64,000 bases of DNA from Parietaria judaica. Its lineage: Eukaryota > Streptophyta > Magnoliopsida > Rosales > Urticaceae. Position 1 is the stretch's first letter. Every line of letters starts with the position of its first letter. The stretch spans positions 35,724,521 to 35,788,520 of the forward strand of contig OX940866.1 in the NCBI GenBank assembly GCA_954871525.1, written 5' to 3'. Position numbers and translations under genes: made by a program. Below, piece after piece: positions 22,438 through 32,746 of this stretch. The notes beneath the pieces are model-generated. The model was not told the origin of the DNA. It made no database searches and worked only from the letters and a program-made list of their open reading frames with translations.

Positions 22438-23571
22438 GTGTACAAGCTCTCCAAGGCTATATACGGGCTACGTCAAGCTCCAAGGGCGTGGAACATACAC
22501 CTCGACAAGAGTTTGAAGAGTCTTGGATTCACAAAGTGCTCCAGGGAGCAGGCAGTGTACACCAGGAGCAACAAAGAAGAAGTTCTGGTCGTGGGAGTTT
22601 ATGTGGACGACCTAATAGTCACTGGATCCAGCGCAGGAGGCATAGAAGGATTCAAGAAGCAAATGATGGCCGAGTTCGAGATGAGTGATCTTGGACTACT
22701 TTCTTACTATCTTGGTATTGAGGTAGACCAGAAGAAGGACTGCATCACGCTCAAGCAGTCGGCCTATGCAAAGAAGATCCTCAAGCAATTCGAGATGACA
22801 GATTGCAACCCGAGCAAGTACCCAATGGAGGCGAAGCTGCAGCTCGGGAAGGATGCTGAAGGAGGAGTAGTGGATCCCACAGAGTACAGACGCGTGATCG
22901 GGTGCCTGAGGTATCTCACCCACACCCGACCAGACATTTCTCACGCAGTCAGGATAGTTAGTCGTTTCATGGAGAAGCCCAAAAGTGCACACCAGCAGGC
23001 CGTGAAGCACATCTCGCGCTACGTGAAGGGAATGACAGACTACAGGATCCAATATAAAAGAGGCAGGGGAGCAGAAGAGCTAGTCGGCTTCTATGACAGC
23101 TATTTGGCCGGTGACATTGATGATAGGAAGAGTACCGGAGGGATGGCGTTCTACCTCAATGGGAACCTGACCACCTGGCAATCTCAGAAGCAGAAGATCG
23201 TAGCTCTATCCTCGTGTGAAGCGGAGTTCATGGCAGCAACCGCAGCAGTGTGTCAAGCTATGTGGTTGAAGGGGATTCTGAGTGAAGTGACTGGAGACGA
23301 GCAGAAGCCAGTAACACTCTACGTGGACAACAAGTCCGCAATAGCGCCGATGAAGAACCCAGTGTTTCATGGTCGGAGCAAACACATAGACACTCGGTAT
23401 CATTATATTCGCGAGTGTGTGGAGAAGCGGAAGATCATCGTGGAGTTTGTCAGCACGAAGGAGCAGCGGGCAGACATACTCACAAAGGCTCTAGCAAGAG
23501 TTAAGTTCGTGGAGATGAGAGAGCTGCTCGGGGTGAAGAACCTCGACCCAAGTCAAGCTTACGGGGGAGAA
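22438..23571 (+). pseudogene. Copia reverse transcriptase C-terminal half and RNase H
   Basis: The fragment begins at KLSKAIYGLRQAPRAW, then the GVYVDDLIVTGS catalytic box (D-D intact), and SYYLGIEVDQ and RPDISHAV blocks. RNase H follows (STGGMAFYLNGNLTTWQSQKQ, LSSCEAEFMAA, LYVDNKSAI, HIDTRYHYIRE). The first RNase H Asp region reads DSYLAGD where the family usually has DSDWAGD. The frame is open and runs without a stop past the polypurine tract into the 3' LTR as far as 23904, adding about 110 codons of S/P/R-rich sequence. The N-terminal half of RT is deleted, so no active enzyme is expected. Confidence 0.88.
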
Positions 23572-24193
23572 TGTCAGTTTAAGCCTGACTTGGCTCAACC
23601 CCTAGCAGAGATTTCCCCACCAGGGATTTCCCCACCAGAGCGAGCAGAGAAGAGCCCGAGCAGAGATCTTCCTAGCAGGAGTTCTCCCACAAGAGAGCTC
23701 CCCACCAGAGATGGGTCCGACCAGAGATTTCCCCCAGCAGGAAGGGACCCGACCAAGAATGCTCCTACCAGAGATGGCCCTAGCAGAGATAAGGGAGAGC
23801 AGAGATGCCCCCTAGCAGAAGAGGACCATAGCAGGATTCTCCCGAGCAGAAACGGGAAACGCCAGAAGTCAAGAAGAGCTATTCTAGGAAGGTGCCAAAC
23901 TTGAGGAGCAAGTTTGGAGATTCGATTTGGCTTCCTGATTTGATATGATTTGGTTTCCCATTCTGTTAGGAAAACATGGAAATTGTAAAGATTTGATTAA
24001 GTTTATTTTAGGAAGTTTAGCTAGGGTTTAGCTTTCTAGTTTCTCTATAAATACAAGTCTTATGACTTTAGTTTGTAACTTTTTGCTCTCTTTGCATTCG
24101 ACATTAATCTAAGAAAATTCTCCCAACTTTTTCTCCTTTGTTTCTTGTTCTTCATTATTTTTTGGCTGCAGATCTCATTATTGGGAACCAACA
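23572..24193 (+). repeat. Copia LTR 3 (outer 3' LTR)
   Basis: It starts TGTCAG after acgggggagaa and ends ACCAACA before the TATAA target duplication. It differs from LTR 1 by few substitutions and a short deletion, which points to a recent insertion. Confidence 0.92.
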
Positions 24194-24253
24194 TATAAAA
24201 CTATGGTCCCAATAATATCATAAATTAATAATACTTGAAAATTACATAAATAT

Positions 24254-25743
24254 CTAAGACGATTTAGAGAAATACACTTCTAATGTTGCTTGTTTTGTCT
24301 TAAAACTTAAATCTTGGTGGAGTGCATCTCTAATTTTTATGATCCCATCAAAAACTTGAGGAGTCGTGTTCTTGAACTGCACCAAAAAGTTTTCAAGAGT
24401 CCTAGATGCAATGAGTGCGTCTTTACGCGAAACTGGTTCCAACGCCACTATATCGTCTTCAACTCCATCGTCATAAAGGATAGTATCCACAATTTATTCT
24501 AAGTTCTGAACCTCTGAACATGTATCGTTTTCTCCCGGGTAATCCAACAAGCAATTGACATCCATTTTATGGCGGTAACTGAGATCATTTATCACGACCT
24601 CAAGCTCACGAGTATCAGTATCAAAACTGGAATCAACACTCATTGAAACTTCATTTCCTGAACGGATTTTGCAGTGGCGAAAGCAATTTGCAATCGTCTC
24701 TTGCTGAACATTTATGGTCCAAGCCGAGACTGCATGATATAAAGCGTCCAAAACATTAATCTTTCCCGGATCGGATTGCACCAACTCATAGCCTTCTAAT
24801 AATCTGCGGTAGAATCTCTTTCGGTAGTGCATATTGAAAGCTCTTATTATCCCAACATCACAAGGTTGAATTTTTGATGTCATGTTGGGTGGCAAGAAGA
24901 ATAACTCAACATTTTGCAGCCCTTCAATATTTCTTGGATGTGCAAGACAATTATCTACCACAAATAAAACTTTTCGACCATGCATTTTGCTATTAAACCA
25001 ACAAATATATTCCTCGAAAAGCACACCTGTCATCCATGCTCTTTTGTTTGCACGATAGTGGCAATTCAAGCTTTCCATGTTAACATTCTTGAAGCAACGT
25101 GGCTTTGTATATTTTTTACAATAACTCATAGATGAATTTTTTCAGAGCCATCCTCATTGCAACAGATAACTACCGTGAGCCTTTCTTTGTCTTGTTTTCT
25201 TCCTTTTAGTTCCTTCGTAGCAAGAGAATGATCAGCCTGTAACCTGTAAAACAAACCAGTTTCGTCCATATTAAAAACATCTTTCATAGGGAACTGGTCT
25301 ATTTTTCTCATTATGAGCTCCATATTCATCTCCATATCCTACACATTAACGGAACCACTCTCTCCAAAGCGACGAAATGACTTGATTCCATGCCTTAGCT
25401 TGAATTTTTCAAGCCAACCTAGAGAAAAAGTGTGCTCAGACTCTTCTTGAGGGTGTAAAAGCTTCATCGTGTCTCTTGCCTTCTCCAAAATGAGCTCCCC
25501 GGTTATATTAACACGGTCTTGGTACTGGAGAAACTACTCATAAACCACCTTTTCCATTTCTGGAAATTTTGCTGGTTTGTGCCGCTTGATATTCTTCCAT
25601 TTTTCTAAGTCAGCCGAAAGATAGTCAGCTGATTGCTTGAGTGTTTTTGATATTGTACCTTGACTGACTTTTAATTGAAAATTCTCATCGAGCCACAATT
25701 GGAGATCTTTGAGTGCATGAGGAATGATCTCTTTTGTACTCAC
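24254..25743 (-). pseudogene. Pogo/Tigger-like DDE transposase, broken
   Basis: Reading down the minus strand, 25743-25534 gives the CENP-B/Tigger type DNA-binding HTH region (QLKVSQGTISKTLKQS). After a gap with a stop near 25337, 25335-25126 gives the first catalytic block (FNMDETGLFYRLQ). A frame change near 25127 leads to 25129-24494 with the second Asp (LFVVDNCLAHP) and the third block (LPPNMTSKIQPCDVGII). A stop at 24491-24493 precedes the C-terminal piece to 24254. All three catalytic Asp positions are visible, but two stops and one frameshift make this copy inactive. The enzyme would cut and paste elements with the terminal repeats noted above, including small Emigrant-type MITEs. Confidence 0.88.
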
Positions 25744-26194
25744 ATAATGCTTTCCGAATATGATATGTCATTATGGCTTTTGCAACACCTTTTAGATGAG
25801 AAGAAATCATTATTGAGTAGGATTTATTATCTTGTCTATATATAATATCTTATCACCATTATATACATACATTGTATGTGTTTTACTATGAGTGCACAAT
25901 CAATTATTGTGTTTAAATTTAAAGAAACAATGAACATTAGTAAGAATACATTGAACATTAATAAATATAAAATGAATTGTATTTAATCGTGAACAAACAA
26001 TAAATATGTTCATTGTTCCTTACTAATTGAATATAATTCATTGAATTCATCTAATTAAATTTAAATTTTAGAATTCTGAAGAAAAAAAATCTATATAAAT
26101 TAATAAAATATTAATTTATCGATAAATTAATATCTCTCTAAATTAATAAAATTTCGTGGTCCCAATTATATTAATTTATAGAGGTTTTACTGTA

Positions 26195-26530
26195 CATTAA
26201 AACTTAAAACTTATTGCCGCCAAAAAATTTCCCAAAATTTTGTTGTATACTTATAAACCAAAAGTGAGGAAATAAGACTATTTATTATTTATCGGCAACT
26301 TCATAAATACGTAATTATATATATGTATGTTATATAATAAACATATTGAAAAGCTAATCCCTATTTTTTTTTTTTAAATTCGATAAATATAATGTTATAT
26401 AATAAACATATTGAAAAGCTAATCCCTAAATTTTTTATTTTTTATTTCAATAAATATACTAGTAATTTGTGCTTTTAGAGGCTAAAAACTAATAAGTGAT
26501 ATATATTAAAGTCAATAGTCAATGATTATG
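26195..26530. other. AT-rich spacer, no gene seen
   Basis: It contains a short direct duplication (aataaacatattgaaaagctaatccc repeated at about 26337 and 26401) and poly-T runs. No coding signal is seen. Confidence 0.6.
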
Positions 26531-26923
26531 ATTGGTGACGTACTTGGCGGACTCGACGAGACAAACTCTATGTTTATTACAGTGTCGATGACGAACTCGA
26601 TGTTTATTACGCAATGTCGGTAATGTACTCGGCGTACTCGACGATATCGGCGACAAACTCGGCTTTCTCGACGGTGTCAGCAATGTACTTGGCCAACTCT
26701 ACGATGCCAGCAATGGATGCGGGGTTCTCGACAAGGTTAGTGACGTACTCGACTGACTCGACGACTTGACTCGATGTTCTCGACGATGTCACCGACGTAC
26801 TCAAAAGACTCGGCGTTCTCGATGGTGTAGGCGTCATACTTGGCGTACTCAACAGTGTAAGAGATAGATTAAATGTTCTTGATGGTATCTGTGACATATT
26901 CGGTGGACTCGACGACAAGGCCG
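26531..26923. repeat. Degenerate 30-bp minisatellite (about 13 units)
   Basis: Units of 30 bp resembling GTCAGCGACGTACTCGGCGT followed by ACTCGACGAT repeat in phase from about 26531 to 26923, with 60-80 percent similarity by eye. The period is a multiple of three, so the minus strand reads an open 10-residue repeat (AEYVADIVEY-like: AKYIADTVEK, AEFVADIVEY, AEYITDIA). No start, domain or splice signal supports a gene. Confidence 0.85.
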
Positions 26924-28296
26924 GTCCTGTGGAGCGGGAGGCCCGAGGCGAAGTCTTATTTTGAGGCCCCTTAATAAGATAATTTTATAAATCACAAAGC
27001 AAAAGTACTAATAAATACTTAAACCCTGACCTTCTAATAAATCCATTATCTATTAGATTATTTTTATATCAACAATCAAAACGTAAATCATACACTAGTG
27101 AATTTGCATATCAACATTCAACACATAATCAAAGATAAAATAAAAAAGAGTGCAGACCTTAAACTCTCCTCTTCACTTCTAGTGCGATGGTGCGTTACAT
27201 ACTTTTTTTTTTTTGGGAAGGGATGGTGGGTTACTAACTTACAGAAGAAGATCGGGGGTTTTACACAATAAAATCCAAACCGTAGCTTAGTATTATTTTT
27301 ATTATTTTTTGGGCCCTATGGGTAATATTTTACAATTGTACAGAAGTATGATTGTCGTTACAATTGCATCATTGCATAAAACAAGTTCTATTTTTAATAC
27401 AATCATATTCAAACTATGTATTATGAATTTACCATTACAATATTCTTGACATGATATATAGAGATTTTTTTTTTCAAATTATAATGATTATATAACTGGT
27501 ACTTTATAAATTAATATTTCGATAATATAATAAATTTTGACGGGCTCAACATTATTAATATATATAAGTTTTACTGTATAATGTCAAATTTCGCTGTCAA
27601 TTTAATATCAATATACATGCACAAGAAACAATAATTGCCTCACTCATCCATTTTTCTAGCAATACTCCGTTATAAACTAAAAAAACAGATTCACAGAATA
27701 GAAACCTACAATTTCATTGATCGCATGAATTAAAAGAGTTAGGCTAACTACGTACACTTCAAAACAATTAGATACGTTTTTTTCTTGCTATATGTTGTTG
27801 AAGGAGACTTTGTTAATTTAAGCAAAAAAGTTTATTTAGAAGATGAGAATTCTTAAAATCTAGCCTTTGTGTGTTGTCACGTTATCAATCTAAAATAGTC
27901 CATATATATATATATATATATTAAATCATACCTACGGACAGCTAATTAATCACAGATAAAAATCAGAGCATGATTTGAAGTGAGTTGGACTATTATAATA
28001 AAATAATCATTAATGAGTAATAATTATGATAATATTAATATAGTAATTATAGACACATTACTAATCTGAAAATAATTAATCGAACGATCGGAGGTGATCA
28101 CAAGTGAAGATCGAGGCTATTGTAGGAATACAAACCTGAAAGAGAGAGAGGCAAAAACTAATCGATCGGAGGTGATCGCAGGTGCAGATCGAAGAAGATT
28201 GAAATTTTGGTGATCGCGGGTGGTGAAGATTGAAGAGGAAGACGATCGCAGGGAAGGAAACGATGGCAAAATTTTCCACAAAATAGAAAATGAGTA
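26924..28296. other. AT-rich spacer with MITE-like relics
   Basis: Near 26926 an aggccggtcctg / gaggcccc motif resembles the edge of a plant non-autonomous DNA element, but no second edge was found. A 90-bp Emigrant-like remnant lies at about 27493-27578 (ctttataaattaatattt ... ttaatatatataagttttactg). At 28079-28110 and 28160-28200 a CGATCGGAGGTGATCrCAgGTG segment occurs twice. No gene is seen. Confidence 0.5.
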
Positions 28297-28688
28297 CAAT
28301 AGAACCTTTATAAATTAATACTCTTGGGACAGACAAAAAATATTATCTTATCAGATTATTAATTAACATATATAATATATTATTTTATACATTAATGAAG
28401 AAAAATATTATTAATCAACTATAATTATATAAACATCTTTACTAACAGAAAATTATTTCAATTTATCATATCGAGAATATTAAAGTATCAATATTAAGAA
28501 TATCAAGAGAGACTATTATGATTTGATTTTTTTTATTAGAGTACCAATGTCAGAAATATTAAAGACCCCAATGAGATTAAAGATGAATAATAATAGCTTT
28601 TTAGAGTAGTGTTAATTAAATTAAAGCTATTATAATTACTATAAAATCATATTTTAAGAAGACTACATGATTAGTTATGTACTGTTAT

Positions 28689-29004
28689 TGATGCATAACC
28701 TCTCACGTTTATTTTTGCATGATTTTTCATTTAATTTTGGTATTCCCCTCATTAATATTTATCATTTATTTGCATGATTTCATTAATATTTATCATTTAG
28801 TTGCATGATTTAGGTATCATAATTAGCAGCTTATTTTTAGCACGTAGTTAGGATGATTTGAATTTTATTTGTGGACTATATATTGTATGACCGAAGGTTT
28901 TGACGACCGTTGATTATGAAATGAAAATTAAGCTTTTGCTTAAGAAAGTCAAGTGTTATCTCGCAAAGACGTTCTTCGTGTTCTTCATATCCCGCTCTAC
29001 ATCA
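28689..29004 (+). repeat. 5' LTR of the 1.5-kb non-autonomous element
   Basis: It opens TGATGCATAACC and closes TCTACATCA directly before the primer-binding site. It contains two copies of a TTAATATTTATCATTTAkTTGC unit. Confidence 0.88.
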
Positions 29005-29018
29005 GTTGGTATCAGAGC

Positions 29019-29862
29019 CACTCGTTTCTGTGCAGAGGCACTGAAGAAGCGAGTCGCTCACGACGCTTTCGTAGAGGATATGGTGAGACGAGAAGAGGTC
29101 GACGGATTTCGTGCTCAGGTGGAATTGCTGATCCGTCAGATGGCTGCGATGATGCAGAATCAAACGGAGCAACAACACCGAGATGAGTCCGACACCGACG
29201 ACGACCAAGCGAACGTGTTCGGGCATAATTTTGGTGGCTACGGTCACGCGATGCGTCGACATGAGGCGGTCCCAGAAGATGCGCGATGGGTAGCGGCGTT
29301 ATGGTGGCTATCCCGGAGTACGACGAAACGACGTACGATGAGGCGGAGCACGGCGAGGCCGTGTACGACAAGTCGTTTTATGGCGAGATGGAGTATGGAG
29401 AACCCGTGTACGATGAGTATGACGAGCCCGTGTACGACGAGACGGAGTACGCCGAAACCGTGTATGGCGAGGTCGTATATGACAACAACATGTGCGTCGA
29501 GAAGGATTGTGAGATAGTTTTGGTTCCAAGCAAGGCCACCAAAGTGGTCGCACCGTGCGTGTCCATTGTAGTGATGGTCATGATGACTGCGAGCAAGGCT
29601 TCGAAAGCCAAGTGGAGCACGACCGTGGATGTCAACAACTTTGGTACCGAGAGTAGTGATCCAAAGAGGCGCGCACATAATCGTGACGATCCCAAGAAAT
29701 GCGTGGAAGACATTGTGCAATCTCGAGGGAAATATAGATTCAAGGAAGTCATTTTACAACGACGACTTTGGCGCCGACACAAGCGCGGCGATGGTGACGG
29801 AGTTGCAACACCAACCGACGCTCTAAAAATTCGAGGACGAATTTTCTCCGAGATGAGGAGAA
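29019..29862 (+). pseudogene. Gag-start relic and acidic VYDE-repeat reading frame
   Basis: Frame 1 (about 29019-29290) reads KKRVAHDAFVEDMVRREEVDGFRAQVELLIRQMAAMMQ and a Q/D-rich stretch. This is the Gag N-terminus also seen at 41800-42000. After a frame change the frame from 29286 holds a degenerate acidic repeat (YDETTYDEAEHGEAVYDK ... PVYDEYDEPVYDETEYAETVYGE). It resembles the linker region between Gag and protease of related elements. No zinc knuckle, protease or polymerase motif follows. Its open length to 29981 may be inherited rather than functional. Confidence 0.65.
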
Positions 29863-30179
29863 TGATGCATAAATCTCACGTTTATTTTTGCATGATTTTT
29901 CATTTAATTTTGTTATTCCTCTCATTAATATTTATCATTTATTTGCATGATTTCATTAATATTTATCATTTAGTTGCATGATTTAGGTATCATAATTAGC
30001 AGCTTATTTTTAGCACGTAGTTAGGATGATTTGAATTTTATTGGTGGACTATATATTGTATGACTGAAGGTTTTGACGACAGTTGATTATGAAATGAAAA
30101 TTAAGCTTTTGCTTAAGAAAGTCGAGTGTTATCTCGCAAAGACGTGTTCTTCGTGTTCTTCATATCCCGCTCTACATCA
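29863..30179 (+). repeat. 3' LTR of the 1.5-kb non-autonomous element
   Basis: It is nearly the same as 28689-29004, with a 3-bp indel (gacgtgttc against gacgttc) and a few substitutions. Confidence 0.88.
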
Positions 30180-30734
30180 GTTTTCTTTTTATTTAATGTG
30201 ATTTCATAGTTATTTATGTTATATTTTATTTATAGTGATTAGATAATTATTTATGTAACTTTTTATATTGAATTATTAATTTATATATATCACTTGAGAC
30301 CTATATACTTTTTTAAAAAATTATTATCTTATAAATTTAGCGAATTATTAATCTAGCTAGTTAGGTCCGAGTCGGGACCGGACAAAAATATTATTTAATG
30401 GCGAGTATTAATTTATTGAGTATTAATTTATAGAGGTTCTACTGTATTTATTTAACTATAGAAAATTTTTGGGTAGATTTTATAAAAGTTTAGGAGTAAA
30501 TAGGTATTTGCCTAATAAGCCATGTATAGTTTTATCTTGGCATATTGATACATACTTACATTTATAATCTAGGGATTTATAATCTAGGGATTGATCGATG
30601 TTGCTGAAAATATCAAAATTTCTAGAGAAATCCACCTTTCTAATATAGCTCCTTTGATACAATGAGATATAAATTGGAGAGGGATGAGAGATATGAATTA
30701 TAATTACGGCCTATTAAAATAAATTATATCTAAC

Positions 30735-30768
30735 TCCCCCGGTACACAATTCCTGGTTCCGCCACTGC
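30735..30768. mobile_element. Truncated right end of the CAGTGG-type MITE
   Basis: CCGGTACACAATTCCTGG onward to TTCCGCCACTG matches the right end of the element at 15098-15327, including a preceding attatatctaa and C-run. No left end was found upstream, so this is a 5'-truncated copy or rearranged remnant. Confidence 0.55.
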
Positions 30769-31825
30769 TAGTAATGACGAACTCCAAAATTAGAGGGAAG
30801 AATCGTCTAAGCTAGGTGTACAATCCTCGAGAATCTCGTCTCAATCCAATTCCTCAAACGTCAGCCGAAAGGCCTTGGAAACCACCCTGAAGCACAGAAT
30901 CAAATCATTCACTGCTTCTCCCTAGGCATAAAGTCTCCAAAGTTAGAAGGAAACACAAAATCAAACTAGGAGAAAAATCCCTGAGAATCTCGTCTCGATC
31001 GAAATCCTGGAACTTCTACTGAACACTCTGAAAAGCACTAAAAGTGGGATTCTGAACCCCTATACTAGGTGTAGAGACCCGTGGCTCTCCAAGAATAAGA
31101 AGGGTCTAAGCTAGAAGAATAATCTTCTAAAATATCGTCTCTATCTGATGTCTAGAACCCTTCTAAAAGCTCCCGAAAGTACTAAAAAGGCCATGTTCGG
31201 CCCCTGAAACAACCCCGAGACGGCCCAAAAGTTGCTCCACACCAAGCCACCCCCAAATAATATATAAATCTGGTCCTATTATAAACCCCTAAGGTCTGCT
31301 CCGCACGTCCAAATACAAAAGAAAATCACGTTCACACTAGGAAATGCCAAAATACCCTCAAGCTTAACCATTTACCCTTTGAAATGTTCAAAAATACCTG
31401 TTTGGGATGGTTTTTTACCTAGAAAAACCTTCTCCAATATTCGACAAATACCCCTACCATTTTCAATTGCAAGCAAGTTGACTCACCCTACCATTATTAC
31501 ACTAAATTCTCTCTTAGGAATTCCTAGAGCTAAGAGGATTCTAACTTACTTTTCACACATTCTTCAAAAAAACCTTATCCAAAGCACCCTAAATCTAACT
31601 CCACTCTTTACCCAAAAGGTGATTTTAGAGGTGTTCTTGGAGGGATTTCATCCTCCCAAAACTCCTTGAATTCAACTTCTCTCTTGCACGCAATAGGAGA
31701 GCACTGATTCCTTAGTGTTTTTGGAACTTTTTACTTACAAAACCTATCCTTATGCGACTTCTCTCTTGCAACCAACAAAAATTAAGAGTACTAAAGGAAA
31801 GGAAGAGATACTACTTTTAATTAAA
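30769..31825. other. Unassigned moderately complex DNA, no supported gene
   Basis: The stretch is less AT-rich than its neighbours. A recurrent phrase (cctrGAGAATCTCGTCTCgATC) appears at about 30823-30847 and 30990-31012, with a weaker version near 31127. The texture resembles an LTR or 3' end of an LTR element, but no border, polypurine tract or frame is visible. A 96-codon frame at 31379-31669 has no recognised similarity. Confidence 0.35.
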
Positions 31826-32746
31826 CTAGTGGATTGGCACCTCGCGAACGCGGTGAACAAATATATTGCAAAAATTTTGAACATCATATAATTAATATTA
31901 TTATTATTATATGTTTGAATGAGTTTAACATTTAATCATTCAAAAACTACTATACAACCTGAATAATTTTAACTTATAGTCGACTTTCAACATATGACAA
32001 AGCGAACATATATAAAAACGGTAAGAAACTAAAACTAATCTGTAACTAAAGACAACAAAATGAAAGAGCTATTACAAAATTAGCCAAAAGTAAAACACCA
32101 GCCTAATAAGATAGTCGTTATGAGCAAGAAAAAAAAAAAAAAAAACTCAACGAAAAATAAACGTTAAACAGACATTATACCACCAACTACAACCAATAAA
32201 ATTGAAACAGAAGACATCAACTCTAAGTCAAAGATCACTTGCAAATCAAGATTTCTAACTACAATACAATAAGCTGCATTTATAGTCATATCAATATTAA
32301 AACTGGAAAAAAGAAACAGGATTTAAAGTTTATAGTTAACAATATATTAACGATAACATAAAAAGACAAAATATTAATATGAAAAGAATGCTTTATAATT
32401 AAAATTCATTTTTTTCTGTGAACATTCATAATTCCACTCATTTGTGTACCGCCTTCTTCGAAAATGGCGACGATGCTAGCCAAGATTGTCGACAAACACA
32501 CTTAATCTCGTCTTATGTTTAAGTCTTAGGCTCTAAGGTCTTCAAATTTATCATGTCTTTGAAAATTAAAATAATAAAGAGTATCGCATGTGTATATTCA
32601 CATATGTAACCCAAGATGATGAATGGTAGAGATTCGGCAAGAGTTACTTCAACCTCGGGGAGTGCAGGCAAATGAACAGACTCCGGCTGCAGTAACGGCG
32701 CCGAATACTCTGTGAAATATAAGAAAATTCTTTCGTTATATATAGA
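31826..32746 (-). mobile_element. Candidate Helitron (minus orientation)
   Basis: Read on the minus strand, the right end at 31829-31826 is CTAG followed by T. It is preceded about 8 bp upstream by a GC hairpin (CACCGCGTTCGCGAGGTG), the standard Helitron 3' structure. A possible 5' end TCTATATATAACG begins at 32746, but the base before it is C, not the expected A. The inside has a short exon-like piece after a tttcacag acceptor (32712-32630, minus). No Rep/helicase is present. The 3' end is credible, the 5' end weak. Confidence 0.42.

Larger units (their letters stand above)
20418..24193 (+). mobile_element. Ty1/copia element with three LTRs, nested in the pogo element
   Basis: Outer LTRs at 20418-21054 and 23572-24193 are nearly identical, and perfect TATAA duplications (20413-20417 and 24194-24198) prove one insertion event. 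A third LTR (21375-21942) lies inside, so the order is LTR, short gag piece, LTR, gag, RT-RNase H, LTR. Protease, integrase and the first part of RT are deleted between 22380 and 22438. Primer-binding sites matching initiator-Met tRNA (tggtatcagagc) follow the first LTR, and a mutated version follows the second. The purine tract acgggggagaa precedes the last LTR. Confidence 0.93.
20272..26192 (-). mobile_element. Pogo-type (Emigrant/Lemi-like) DNA transposon, split by a copia insertion
   Basis: The left end reads CAGTAAAACCTCTATAAATT and the right end is its exact inverted match at 26173-26192. Both are flanked by TA (20270-20271 and 26193-26194), the Tc1/mariner-pogo target. This is the terminal sequence of the plant Emigrant/Lemi family. 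A broken DDE transposase on the minus strand lies at 24254-25743. Without the nested copia element (20418-24193 plus 5-bp duplication) the transposon would be about 2.1 kb, close to what I recall for the autonomous Arabidopsis Lemi element. Confidence 0.92.
28689..30179 (+). mobile_element. Non-autonomous Ty3/gypsy-derived LTR element, 1.5 kb
   Basis: Two LTRs of 316 and 317 bp (28689-29004 and 29863-30179) start TGATGCATAA and end CTACATCA, and are about 97 percent identical by eye. The flanks GTTAT and GTTTT match at 4 of 5 bases. A primer-binding site (ttggtatcagagcc) follows the first LTR and a purine tract (agatgaggagaa) precedes the second. The 858-bp interior has a gag start but no protease, RT or integrase. 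LTR ends, primer site, gag start and the pre-LTR GACGAATT motif resemble the larger element at 41425-46418. Confidence 0.88.
28297..30444. mobile_element. Second pogo/Emigrant-type element, without transposase, carrying a nested LTR element
   Basis: The left end CAATAGAACCTTTATAAATT and right end AATTTATAGAGGTTCTACTG are inverted matches with few differences. They are flanked by TA (28295-28296 and 30445-30446). The inner motif ggtccgagtcgggaccg near the right end is shared with the larger pogo element at 20272. Removing the nested LTR element leaves about 650 bp of non-coding DNA, so this is a non-autonomous family member. Confidence 0.82.

Noticed and set aside
26924..27330. Complete DNA transposon starting at the aggccggtcctg motif
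   Set aside because: Only one edge resembles a known plant element; no inverted partner or target duplication was found.
29002..29782. Several minus-strand frames over the non-autonomous LTR element
   Set aside because: They mirror the acidic VYDE repeat on the other strand and show His/Arg-rich low complexity without domain, start context or splice signals.
31379..31669. 96-codon frame as a small protein gene
   Set aside because: No recognisable domain, codon make-up close to background, and no promoter or splice signals.
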